Source: Cylindrodendrum hubeiense | Taxonomy: Eukaryota > Ascomycota > Sordariomycetes > Hypocreales > Nectriaceae | Length of the DNA: 33,592 nt | Reading direction: 5' to 3' | Assembly (NCBI GenBank): GCA_014621425.1 | Contig: JAANBB010000427.1 | Location: 1 to 33,592 of the forward strand | In this document: positions 22,838-33,000 of the stretch, piece by piece | Layout of the letters: each line of letters starts with the position of its first letter | Position numbering within the stretch: position 1 is the first letter of the stretch | Made by a program: the position numbers and the translations under genes | Notes under the pieces: generated by a model | Databases searched by the model: none | What the model was told of the DNA's origin: nothing | Seen by the model: only the letters and a program-made list of their open reading frames with translations

Positions 22838-23154
22838 GACCGGAATTATTCGCTTTTAGGACATTGTTGGGGTGAATTGGCGCTGGCGCTGGCGGCCCAT
22901 CAACTGAGGTGTTTCGCGGTGCTGAGGCAAGAAATTGACCAGTCGTTGATGGTACGATTGTCCCAGTCACGTGCTGCTGTCGATCCTGGCCGTCCGCCAC
23001 TATTCTCACACCCCACCTTACCCCACCATGCGTCACTTGCAGTGCTTCGTAGCTTTCAGCATCTGCTGCTTTTCACTCTCAAGATAGCCCTGCCTTGACA
23101 AACCGCCTTGCTCAGACCTCAAGTTTCCGCGACACTCGACCTCTTCAGTATAAA
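22838..23154. promoter_or_regulatory. Divergent promoter between PPR and DUF866 genes
   Basis: The two start codons lie 317 bp apart on opposite strands, so both promoters must fit here. The region contains a palindromic E-box CACGTG within GTCACGTGC at 22966-22974. A CT-rich stretch leads up to the plus-strand start at 23155, as is usual for fungal genes. Which gene the box serves is not shown. Confidence 0.65.
22968..22973. promoter_or_regulatory. CACGTG E-box
   Basis: Perfect 6-bp palindrome preceded by T and followed by C. In fungi such sites are bound by bHLH factors of the CBF1, NUC-1/PHO4 or SREBP type. By its position it could act on either the PPR gene or the DUF866 gene. Confidence 0.4.
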
Positions 23155-23855
23155 ATGTTTACCCTCGTGCTCAACGCCGAGCTGGCAGGGTATGTGCCAA
23201 CACCTCTTCATATTGCCAACGACACTGAGTTGTGAACTTCATTGACTGAGCATCAATCTCATAGCGTCACCAATCTGCGGCCAGATGATACCCAGGATAA
23301 CCCGTTCTGGTACATGTTCAAGGTCCAGTGTACTTCATGCCGTGAGACACATGCCAACTATATCGGGGTGAACCGATTTGTGAGTCAGGCCGTGGCGATG
23401 TTGCGTGGCCAACACTCACCCTCTTAGGAAACCAACGAGATGAGCGGCAGCCGAGGCGAGGCCAACTTTGTGTGGAGGTGCAAGAATTGCAAGGTTGTAG
23501 CCTTCGATCCCGCATTGCCAGTTGCTAACAGGGCAATACAGCGAGAATCAACCGCCTCTATCAAGGCAGCGCCTGTGGCTTATGAGCAAGGAGAGCCGCC
23601 CAAATCCCAGAAGATTCTTGAGTTTGACTGTCGTGGCTTGGAGTTTACTGAGTTCAAGGCAGAGGTACGTGATTTGGCTGCGAACTTGGCTTGTTTACTG
23701 ACGAATGGCAGGGTGACTGGTTGGCAGATGGATTGGAAACTACAACCAAGTTTACTGGAATCGAGTTGGTGGATGGCGAATGGTATGACTATGATGAAAA
23801 GGCGGGTGATGAGGTAAGCATCAAGGAAATCAAATGGGAGATTCGGCGAGTGTAG
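23155..23855 (+). CDS. DUF866 / CXXC-motif zinc-binding protein
   Basis: Five exons: 23155-23189, 23265-23379, 23428-23493, 23542-23664 and 23712-23855. Together they give 160 residues, the normal size of this family (human relative C1orf123/CZIB). The introns are 75, 48, 48 and 47 nt with GT...AG ends; intron 3 has GCTAAC before its acceptor. Joined exons read MFTLVLNAELAG-VTNLRPDDTQDNPFWY, then two CxxC pairs, C34-T-S-C37 and C68-K-N-C71, which form the zinc site. The strongly conserved NEMSGSRGEANFVW lies between them, and WYDYDEKAGDEVS lies near the end. The protein is small, soluble and widely conserved in eukaryotes; its biochemical role is not settled. A GTAAGC word inside exon 5 is read through, because the following residues match the family's C-terminus. 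Confidence 0.93.
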
Positions 23856-24112
23856 TCAATTAGGACTCAAATCAAATGTTATCGGAGTAGAGACATTCCT
23901 TCAGGCGTTTTCTAGTTGGTGAGGGAATGGTTATAGGGTATGCACTCATGAAGAACTAGGGCTGGTGAGCCACATCTTCGACCAGCCACGCCTCTGTGGC
24001 TTAGGTCTGTGCTCTCAAGGTCGAAGCTTCAAGCATCACCGTCATCTCATTCTTTCACGACACCAGACAAGGCCTAGAAGCCGGGACACAAGACTGTTCC
24101 ACCCATTGAAAA

Positions 24113-24682
24113 ATGGCCCTCGAAGACGTCCCTGGGACGGCCAACTATCTCACCAATGCGGCCTACCTTCTCCGCATGACCGCCCCCGAGACTTCAGCCT
24201 ATCTCATGAGCCACCGGAACCAACTCCTCGATGAACATGGCGTCCCCCAATCCGAGACTCAACTGCAGCGCGCATGCGGTGGCTGTGGCATCATTCCCAT
24301 CACAAATTGGGGGACGATGATGAAACCCGAGACGCGTAAGACTTCGCGAAGGAAGACGAAGGGACCGACCTCCCGTTCGACTGCCAGCGTACGCTCAACG
24401 GGTTTGACCAAGGCTTCCAAGACAACCAGCAAAACTAGGATCTTGCACTGCGCCAACTGTCAACGAGATACCAAGATCACGCTTCCATCCCCAGGTCCTG
24501 CTATACGACTAAAGGCTAAGGCACCGACCAAGATCAAGAAGCCAGCAGCTCCAGATGCGCCTAAGCCGACGGCGAATTCCAGCAGCAAGAAGCGGGCCAA
24601 GAACCGCAAAGCCGGATTGCAGGCTCTTCTGTCGGGACAACAGGCGGCCAACCCGCTCAGCCTTGTTCACTTTATGAAATGA
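24113..24682 (+). CDS. SNM1: RNase MRP/P protein subunit, SNM1/Rpr2/Rpp21 family
   Basis: Intronless, 189 residues. An N-terminal helical part (about 10-45, YLTNAAYLLRMTAPETSAYL) is followed by two zinc-binding CxxC pairs, C55-G-G-C58 and C113-A-N-C116, the hallmark of the Rpr2/Rpp21/SNM1 domain. A basic, Ser/Thr/Lys-rich insert separates them. The tail is Lys/Ala/Pro rich and ends LQALLSGQQAANPLSLVHFMK, which resembles the end of yeast Snm1 as I recall it and decides for the MRP-type paralogue over Rpr2. The family binds the RNA of RNase MRP or RNase P in the nucleus/nucleolus and supports rRNA or tRNA 5' processing. It lies 257 bp after the DUF866 gene and 301 bp before ZPR1 on the same strand. 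Confidence 0.82.
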   Translation: MALEDVPGTANYLTNAAYLLRMTAPETSAYLMSHRNQLLDEHGVPQSETQLQRACGGCGIIPITNWGTMMKPETRKTSRRKTKGPTSRSTASVRSTGLTKASKTTSKTRILHCANCQRDTKITLPSPGPAIRLKAKAPTKIKKPAAPDAPKPTANSSSKKRAKNRKAGLQALLSGQQAANPLSLVHFMK

Positions 24683-24983
24683 GTCAGAACCGGACCATTT
24701 CCACGGCCTCCATTCGGTTTACCCCGGCAAAGAGTCAATCGGGACCATGCCGTCATATGTCAGGCCGCGCCCGCAGACGCGCGAATCTTCTAGCGTCTGC
24801 TTCCAGCGTCTGCTTTCAGCACCTGCGCCCGCTGGCTTCCACAGGCGCCCACCGACGCCCATGCGCCCAGGCCCAGCATGACATAACGTCGAGTTGCCCC
24901 TCCAAAAATTTCGCTGCCCCTCCATCGTCTGTCTAACCAACAAACGACTTCCCCATCACAAACATCACGACCCGATTGCAAAA

Positions 24984-26498
24984 ATGGCGACCGACGAAGT
25001 GACCAAGCAAAACCCCCAGGATTTCTTCGAGACCATCGGCGATAAGGTCAAGAACCTTGCACCCGTCGTAGATGGCACCGAAGACGAAGATGACGACCAC
25101 CGGGCCGTCGAGGAGATTGAGTCGCTCTGTATGAACTGTGGCGAGAATGTGAGTTGCTGCGATATCTTATGTCCTGCTACCGATGCTAACTGCACCTAGG
25201 GCATGACCCGCCTTCTCCTCACTGCGATCCCTTACTTCCGCGAAATCGTCATCATGTCATTCTCCTGCGAGCACTGCAACCTCCAGAACAACGAAATCCA
25301 GGCGGCTGGAACCGTCCAGCCCAAGGGAACCCACTACGAGTTGCGCTTGACTGCCCTCGGTGACTTTGGCCGCCAGGTTGTCAAGTCGGATACCGCTACC
25401 GTCAAGTTCATCGAGCTGGATCTCGAGATCCCTGCTGGTCGTGGCCAGCTGACAAATGTCGAGGGTCTCCTCAGCACCGTCATGGAAGACCTTGAGATGG
25501 GACAGGAGGCACGCAAGGAGCAGACTCCCGAGCTGTACCCCAAGATCGCTGAGATTATTACCAAGGGTCGTGCCATGTTGGCTGGCGAATCGTTCCCTTT
25601 CCGCTTATATATCGACGACCCTGCCGGCAACTCGTTCATCGCCCCTGACCTGAAGGACGGCGTGGGCAAGTGGGAGAAGCACGAGTTTGCCCGAACTCCC
25701 GAGCAGAACGCGGCTCTGGGTCTCTCCGACTCCGATCCCAGCGCTGGCACCAACCTCCCCAACCCTGGATTGACCGCCGAGGGCGACATCATTCCTAACG
25801 AGGTCTACAGTTTCCCTGCATCATGCCCTGGCTGCATGCACCCATGCACTACTCACATGAAGATGGTTGACATTCCCCACTTCAAGCAAGTCGTTCTCAT
25901 GTCGACTGTTTGCGAGGACTGCGGATACCGCTCCAACGATGTGAAGACAGGTGGCGAGATTCCCGAGCTCGGCGAGAAGATTACCCTCTTCGTCAAGGAC
26001 AACACCGACCTCGCCCGTGATATTCTCAAGAGCGAGACATGCGCTCTTGAGTGCCCCGAGCTCCAGCTCCAGGTCAACCCGGGTACCCTGGGCGGCCGCT
26101 TCACTACCGTTGAGGGTCTTCTTACAAATGTCCGCAACGACCTCCACAGCCAGATTTTTGAGTTCAACGGCAACGGCGGTGACTCTGTCCAGTCCCAAGA
26201 AAAAACCCAGTGGGACGAGTTCTTCGCCGGCCTCGACGCCGCCATCGCTGGCGAGAAGCCCTTTACTATCATTCTTACCGACCCCTTTGCCAGCAGCTTC
26301 ATCCAGCCTCTAGTCGACCCCCCCGCACCCGACCCTAGCATCAAGCGGGAGAATTACACCCGAACGGATGAAGAGGAAGAGGAGTTGGGTCTCAAGGATA
26401 TGAAGCTCGAGGGCTATGAGGAGGATCAAAAGAAGGAGGATGATCAGAAGGCGGCAGATGCGGCAGAGGCTGCGAAGAAGGAGACCGAAGAGAGGTAG
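24984..26498 (+). CDS. ZPR1: Zinc finger protein ZPR1
   Basis: Two exons, 24984-25148 and 25200-26498, joined over a 51-nt intron with GTGAGT donor, GCTAAC branch site and TAG acceptor, giving 487 residues as usual for fungal ZPR1. Two duplicated ZPR1 modules are visible. The first zinc finger is C49-x2-C52...C78-x2-C81, spanning the exon junction. The second is C264-x2-C267...C293-x2-C296. Each is followed by its alpha-helical hairpin/beta domain (TTVEGLL occurs in the second, TNVEGLL in the first). The C-terminal 60 residues are Glu/Asp/Lys rich. ZPR1 is a chaperone for translation factor eEF1A and moves between cytoplasm and nucleus. The start was chosen at MATDEV; an upstream in-frame ATG at 24894 would add 30 residues not typical of the family. 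Confidence 0.96.
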
Positions 26499-28296
26499 CG
26501 GATGATATCAATTTGAAAGAAGTTAGACGCAGCAATGAATAAAAAGCATGACATGAGATTGATTTGAAGTTGACTTAAGCCCACTACTTTGCTCTCCTCA
26601 TCAACTGTTCCCACATATACGAGTCCAACAAAACACGACACATCAATGGACAACGAAGACGATAAGCTGTATGCACAAGAAGACGGCTTTCTTCCACTAT
26701 TGACAGTTTCTATCTAGATTGCATCTCTGCGTTGGCTCCAGCTTGAGTCGGATTCCAGGCAACACCACGGGGAGGTGCAGAGTCCGACTTCGTCACCCAG
26801 CCCCGAAGGGCCCCCATCTCCCAGAGAAACGGGATCGCACGCAGCTCGCACGCAGCTCCCAAGCGACGGTATCAGTCCTACTGACGGTCCGCGCACCAGG
26901 AACTATTTCTATCCCCGTCCTTTTCACAGCTGTCTCCATGACTCCCGCCCCGCTACAGTTCTCATCCCCTCATCCGTCCCTGTGCCCTTTGCTCCCGTGA
27001 CCGCACCCCTTAACACTGTCACCACCGCTCAGATATATGGATATCAGTCCTGAATGCCCTGAATCTGCTTCATTCGCGGACAGACTGGAAGAAAAGGATA
27101 TAAGAGGCACGCGATCAAGGACAAGTTTCGGGCTGACTAGTCCTCTGGCCTCTCCCACCAAATGATAGGACAGGTGCGTATGTGCTTCCGATATTTTCTC
27201 TTGCAGATGTTGCCGGTTGTCTTTTGGATTATTTGTTCTGTTTTGGCCTTGATCATTTGACCAAAGATCACTCTGCCAGCGTTTTCGCTGCCCTTGGGGT
27301 TGGACACGAAGTCGGACTTTGCAGCCTCCCCGTGGTATTGAATGGAAGCCCGATCTATTTTAAGATCAGAACTAACGCAGAGGCACAAACTATATAGAAA
27401 TGATGCTAAAGAAGATATAGAAAACCGATTCGAGATGTTCACCTACACTCACTCCTGCTCCTAGCAATTATCCCCAATAAATTACCCCCAAGTCCCGAGT
27501 GGATAGAAACCTGATGCGAGGCTGTAAAGGCTTGCCTTACCCTACCGCATGAGTGCATATACGTCTGCTACTGCCCTTGAAGAAATTTAATTCGAATTAC
27601 GTCCTTCAGAAGCACTTGACTAGGGATTAAGGCGCGCCATAGTTAGGTTCTCAATCAGAAACGAGACTATAGCAGGAAACGTACTTGACGGTAAAATGTT
27701 GTTTTTAAATTCTCTACTACTTATTACAGACTTAGTTACTTGATGTTTACACAATACAACATACACTTCCGTATGGTTTGCTGGTTACAGGTGAAGTTAA
27801 ACCAAACCCGCCGTCAACCCTCTGCCATGCCATGATCAACCAGCTCCTCCTTGTGCACTCACCTAGTCTCATCACCTACACTGCTACCTCGTGTATGTTG
27901 GTTACATATGACCCTCTTCACCCACCTACGGCGACGACATAGCCATAAATGTTACTTATATACAATATGTTGATGGGACGACATCTGTGCCTTGTGGTTG
28001 TGACCGAGTTGAAGGTTGTCGGCCTTCGTATGCATATGCTCTGCGATGGAAACAGAAACATCTGGAAGTGGGGCTGCTGTTCGAAGGGACGCCTTTCCCA
28101 TTCTGGAATAGTTCAAGACTGTGATGTGTACCGATTAATTGGCCAAGGTTTGCACAACAGCGCCCGCCTCACTGGTTGTAACGTCATGGTGATTGATGCA
28201 CCACGAATCAACCGAGATATCAAAAAAGAGTGTGCATTATCATACCTAACACATTGAAAAAGCATTTCGTTGAACTCAGAGAGGGTATCGAAGAGC
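26499..28296. other. Gene-free interval between ZPR1 and tRNA-Leu, partly AT-rich
   Basis: No frame here shows a known domain; the longest are about 100 codons on either strand. The part from about 27,460 to 27,960 is clearly AT-richer than the rest of the window (for example TTTTTAAATTCTCTACTACT). It could be a decayed mobile element beside the tRNA gene or simple intergenic DNA. I found no terminal repeats or target-site duplications by eye. Confidence 0.5.
26538..26543 (+). terminator. Polyadenylation signal AATAAA of ZPR1
   Basis: A perfect AATAAA lies 40 bases after the ZPR1 stop codon in AT-rich 3' sequence. Confidence 0.5.
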
Positions 28297-28302
28297 AAAA
28301 AA
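28297..28302 (-). terminator. RNA polymerase III terminator of tRNA-Leu
   Basis: Six consecutive T on the minus strand, 9 bases past the 3' end of the mature tRNA, which is a normal Pol III stop. Confidence 0.8.
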
Positions 28303-28311
28303 GAAGTTTTA

Positions 28312-28410
28312 TGACAACTGCAGGGTTCGAACCTGCGCGGTTTCCCACTGCGGGTCTGGTTTCTGATAGAGAACCTAAACACAGCGCCTTAACCACTCGG
28401 CCAAGTTGCC
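28312..28410 (-). tRNA. tRNA-Leu(UAG) with a 20-nt intron
   Basis: Reading the minus strand, acceptor GGCAACT pairs with AGTTGTC (one G-U). The D-arm is GCC...GGC around GAGTGGTTAA. Anticodon stem CTGTG pairs with CGCAG across the intron. The loop reads TT-TAG-G, so the anticodon is UAG (leucine). A GGGAAACC-type variable arm shows a type II tRNA, and the T-arm is GCAGG-TTCGAAC-CCTGC. The discriminator base is A. The intron of 20 nt sits at the usual site after position 37 and contains CTA, which can pair with the anticodon as in other eukaryotic pre-tRNAs. The mature length is 79 nt without CCA. The internal B-box GGTTCGAACCC is intact. It lies 205 bp from the divergent SEN54 start. Confidence 0.93.
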
Positions 28411-28615
28411 TATTGATGAAGGGGTTGCGAGATATACTCACTTAAGAAAGGGGGCAAATGTGCTGCATCCACATGGTGGGGTAGAACAAGGCTTCGCAGC
28501 CTCGCAACTGTTTTCCTTCTACCACAACCACGATTCCAACAACGAACATCAGCAGCGCAGCATGGTTGCCTGACCTTCCCCCAGCTGCCCGAACGACCCT
28601 AATTAAAAGTTAGCG
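28411..28615. promoter_or_regulatory. Short divergent region between tRNA-Leu and SEN54
   Basis: Only 205 bp separate the 5' end of the tRNA gene (minus strand) from the SEN54 ATG (plus strand). So the Pol II promoter and leader of SEN54 overlap the upstream flank of a Pol III gene. Pyrimidine-rich text (TTTTCCTTCTACCACAACCACG) precedes the ATG and could be the start region of the mRNA. No clear TATA box is visible. Confidence 0.6.
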
Positions 28616-29996
28616 ATGGCGTTCGACGACGACGACAATCCCAATGCGACGGGCGCACTCCCTGCGACCAACCCTGGTGCTGCAGCTCCCGATGATGCCG
28701 ACGAAGATACCCCCGACTACAAGCTTTTCTTGTCCATGTTCGATAAAACTGGTGTTTCAAGCAAGGCGATCCGCAAGGGCGAGAAAGATTTTGAATCACA
28801 CGGCACCCGGGCGCAGGACAACCTACTTGAGGCGAGCCGCAATGTTATGGACAATGTGTTGAGCTACACGAGAATACACCGAGAAGAGGCCTGGGTGCGA
28901 GGCTGGTGCTTCCCGGACTGGTGGGCGGACCTTGAAGAGGCCGGAGAGCAAGAAGGGCTGTGGCTACGAGACAGAGTTGTCGTAATGGAGCACGAGCGAG
29001 GAAACTGGCAAAAAGACATTGGGCGTGCGGTACCAGCCAAGGTCGAGCGAGCTGGTGCTGGACGGCTTTGGCTCCTGCCGGAGGAGGCTATCTACCTGGT
29101 CGAGCGCGGGACCGTCGACCTATGGTGGCCAAACCGGCAACTGGAGGAACTGCTCCCCAAGGCTGAGGCTGCGGGCGAGTCCAAACTGCGATCTCGGGCC
29201 GGACGATTACGATGCCGGACTGCCGCTAAGTCTCGAGGCAGCCTACTCCCTCTTCATCGGGCACGATGGCGAGAGCGGCAAGATCTCGCTCCCTAAGTAT
29301 CATGTCTTCTCGCATCTGAAACGAGCAGGCTTCCATGTTCTACGTGCACCTCTGGAACCCCAATCAATACCACCGACACCCCCCGCCAAGACACTGTGGG
29401 AGTGGCTGTTCTCCTTCGTCAGCCAGGACGCGCGGCCAAGGCAGCAGCCATCCGGGCCCCTCGTCCAGCCAGGACTCTATCGTGCCTACCGACCCATATA
29501 TCAGCAGCTGGCGATTCTCCCACGCCATAAACCGCTGCCTACGCCTGCAGAAGTGCATTCTCCGGAAGAGCCCTTCCGAATATTCTTCCACGTATGGAAG
29601 ACCGGGGGTGTTCCCTTCTCTAAGAAGAACCCCCCACCACCCGACTTCCGCATTGCGGTTGTTGATGCGGGTGACTCATGCGTACCATCGCTGGAGCAGA
29701 TCGAGGCGCTTCTTGAGTCAACGCCTTACGATCCGCCAAATAAACCGGCGTGGCAAGGGCCAGGCCGTATGTACCAACGCCTCAAGCATGGACACCGTAA
29801 CGTGCTCGTGGCAATTGTGGACCGTGGCCTAGTCAACTTTATGAGGTTTGGAGAAGGCGCCTTTGGAGAAGAGAGACTGTTTGAACGGTTTGACAACAGG
29901 GGCGCTAGGGGAGGCAAGAAAGGCGGCCGTGGAGGAGGACGGGGACGAGGTCGGGGCCGGGGTAGGGGGGGCCGAGGTCGAGGACGCGGTGGATAA
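28616..29996 (+). CDS. SEN54: tRNA-splicing endonuclease subunit Sen54, with an internal frame change
   Basis: The N-terminal half (frame from 28616) shows the Sen54 domain: KAIRKGEKDFESHG (about 48-61), LLEASRNVMDNVLSYTR (about 68-84) and GRLWLLPEEAIYLVERGTVD (about 144-163). The C-terminal half continues in another frame from about 29,183 to the stop at 29994-29996 with GLPLSLEAAYSLFIGHDG, LKRAGFHVLRAP, GPGRMYQRLKHGHRNVLVAI and an Arg/Gly-rich tail. Together about 459 residues, normal for a fungal Sen54. The switch needs one extra or two missing bases between about 29,160 and 29,215. A 52-nt GT...AG intron at 29179-29230 would also restore frame but has a poor donor and would delete the conserved GLPLS. 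Sen54 is a non-catalytic subunit of the Sen2-Sen34-Sen15-Sen54 complex that cuts tRNA introns. The gene should be essential, so an assembly error is the likeliest cause. Confidence 0.9.
29905..29993 (+). repeat. SEN54: RGG/RGRG-coding low-complexity tail of SEN54
   Basis: GC-rich, purine-biased trinucleotide-like repeats (GGACGAGGTCGGGGCC type) code an Arg/Gly run at the extreme C-terminus of Sen54. RGG tails often bind RNA, and fungal Sen54 proteins commonly end this way. Confidence 0.8.
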
Positions 29997-30003
29997 TGTA
30001 TCA

Positions 30004-30009
30004 AATAAA
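30004..30009 (+). terminator. Polyadenylation signal AATAAA of SEN54
   Basis: AATAAA occurs 8 bases after the SEN54 stop codon, closer than usual. Confidence 0.4.
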
Positions 30010-33000
30010 GAAAAGGCTATGAGAAAGACACGACTTATGACAATGTACAAATGGGCAAGTCATACGACCTACTTAAGCTGACGTGTTCGAGTTGCTGTAA
30101 TAGTGTTGGCTCTGATCCTCCTTGATCCTTCAACCGTGGCAACCAACGGATGGATGCACGATTTGTTTCGCGAAATCCATCGACTCCGAAATTAGAATTC
30201 GCAGGGACCAACACGAGTTTCGACAAAATCGATAGCCAGGTCTGACCTAGAGGGTTGTGATGCAGTCAACAAGGTTCTCGACCTGCACCAGAGAAAAATG
30301 GACAACGGGCGTCGACTAATGCGAAATGAAAAGACGATTCAAGGTTACAGGGCGCATGCAAGCCATTTGTGTTTCGCTTGCCTCCAGATCCAAGACCTGC
30401 TTTTCACACGCATGTGCCGTGCATAGCCAACAAGTGAGGACCACTTCCAACCACTTGCAACTAGGTGCGACCCAGCCGACGTTTCACGAGCCTCTACTCC
30501 CTACGATGGTTTGTTAGTCATTTCTGAGGTGTCAGCTTCGGCAACACAAGGCCGCAAAAGGGCGAGACATGGTGAAAACCGGGTGTGTTCCAGCGGCCCG
30601 AGGTTTTTGGTAACACCTCGGGTTGCATTGTTGATAGACTTTTTTTTGATGAGAAGCAACACGGGGTACCTTTCCCGATACATTGACCAGGGCGCGGCGC
30701 GGGTTGAGGGAATTAATTCGACGCGCTCGGGGCGCCTGAGTGGAAAAGCTTGAAAGTCGACGCAACAGAAAGGCTATGCACCTTGGCAGGCGACATTGGG
30801 GGGCGCTGGACACGAGAAAGCGGGTTGTCTCAACAAGACGGTAAGAGCGGCGAACAACTGGTCAATACGACACACATTCGGCGAGTGGCGCGCTGACCCG
30901 GGGGCTATTGTTGAACTACCTTATCACAGTGCCAACAAGCCGAGCTGAAAATGCCTGTTGCCGTTTCGGTCGGCTCTGAGCCAGACTTGCAGGGGTGGGT
31001 TAGATGGTTCCTTTTAAGGGTTGGCCTGGATGTATTCGACTCGGGCCAGCTGAGACGAGTGCGGTGGGCAACCAACCAACCAACCCACGGAACAAAGCCA
31101 GCAAATACTTTGCACCGGATACAGGTTACTGGGGCGGTGGGCGGGGGTCCCAAGCAAGACCCCAAGACCCAAGACCGAAGGTCCCAAGACCCAAGACCAA
31201 GACCCAAGAGAGGATGGGCCGATACGGGACCCGCTGAGTCGCGACCTGGGCGAAACTGGAAACTCGACATCTGATCCTGAGACGTAGCGCGACGGTGCTT
31301 GATTGCGGCCTCGAGTCATGGCACATGTTTGCTCCGGACACTTTGCGCCTGGGCTATAAGGGCTTTTGGTCTGTTTGCTTGCGTGAGCTGCTGGGATGGG
31401 GCATGGCGCAGGCGCAGGCGGCCGGAGTCGCGAGCAACACGGTGCGATTATGGTGCAGTAGAACCAGGGAATGGTATTTGAGTTTCGCAACCCGCCCGGG
31501 TATGGGCAATACTCGGCCTCTGCAGTCAGACAGGATTGCACTGTGCGTAAGCACTTGCATGAGTCTCTCTCGTCAGGCTTCCATGGATGGCCGGATATGG
31601 GATGGGACATTGTGGAAAGCAATTGGGCCTTGCTGGACGCGGCGCAGAAACGACGTGGAGCCATTTTCTCCAGGCCATCTTGTACCCTTGCCACCGGTCA
31701 TTAAAAAAAAAACCTCACACCCCCGATGGTAACCCTCGCTGTCCAGTCCGTTCTATCGAGTTCCGCAGCTTCAAAGGGTTCCAACAGGAACGACGGGAAA
31801 CGGCATCGGCAGTTTACGCCTTGATTATGTTTGGCAAGGGGTTTGGGTTACGGGACGTGTCGAGACATGGGCATTGACCGAAGGCCCAGGATAACCCTCC
31901 AACTTGAACCAAAGATAGATCGTTTATGCTACGCGCTCCGTGTAGTTTTCTTACTTCTGGGCATCGGAGAATCCAGGGGTGCGCGTGCACGTACGGGACT
32001 ACTGGCATTGCATTCTTGGGGCCAATTTTTTTTTGCCGCGAGTGATGGGCAAGCAAAAGGGTGTGTGCGTTGGCAGCGTAGTGGGCGTGGGTGTAAAGCC
32101 GGATGTTTGGGAAGTGTTGCGAGATTGCAATGACATTGGCCGCGCTTTTTTTTCTGGGCTTACCGGATTATTGTTGTTGATTGGCGTCACAAAGGGCCAG
32201 CATGTCATCATCATGTATCAATCAGCACATGCGTCGTCTATTTTATGGCGCGCTGCTGTTCTTGATCCGTGATCCTGATCCGGATCGTGACCTTTCCAGT
32301 TCAGGGTCGCACAAGGGTAGCGGTACCGTGCGAGTGACTGTACGCCGAGGTTGGACATGTTCATTGTCTGTGAAAAGATGCTAGAGAGCGATACGATTTG
32401 CGGGGACACAGCCCAAAGGGGGACGGGCCCGTCCTATGGAAGGCAAGTCGTGTCATCATTGTCGCCGTCAACCCAGTCATCGCTTGGCGCACGCACGTAA
32501 TTCGTAATGAGGTACGGATCTACTAGGGGGTGTGTTGGTCAGTCGCAGTTCAGGCGCGGGCACCTAGTACACGAGCTGTGAGAGTTGTCGACGGTCAAGC
32601 CCGGAAATGGCGGTGTCAATCAATAGGCAGATCAATTGCGACAAAGGCGTCTCATGTTTGAATCTCCCCTTAGCATACTGTCCGGAAAGAGGAGACAGAA
32701 GACAGAGTTCAGGGACATTAATGGATGGCTTTTAGAGTTGAGTCGACCCATCGCGTGTGTCGCCGACACCTTATCTCAAGCAACCATGACAGGGGGGCGA
32801 AGGATGGGCGAGCGCCTCCAATGTCCCGTGCGCGCCGTATTTGCTCGACGTGTTCTGACTGACTGGCTGAGTGTGATTGACTGAGAGACTGACTGGCCGA
32901 ACTACTGACACCGACTACCGACTGTCTAATGACAATGATAATACTAAAAACTCAAGAGAGAAAGAGAGCCAAGCAGGAAACCTAGGTATGTATTCACGAC

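Noticed and set aside
29179..29230. 52-nt GT...AG intron to explain the SEN54 frame change
   Set aside because: It restores frame, but the donor GTCCAA is poor and it would remove GLPLS, which fits the conserved Sen54 text. Kept only as an alternative.
30061..30077. Possible 5S rRNA fragment (CATACGACCTACTTAAG)
   Set aside because: It shares two short words with 5S rRNA, but they are directly adjacent here and far apart in the real gene; no other 5S part is present.
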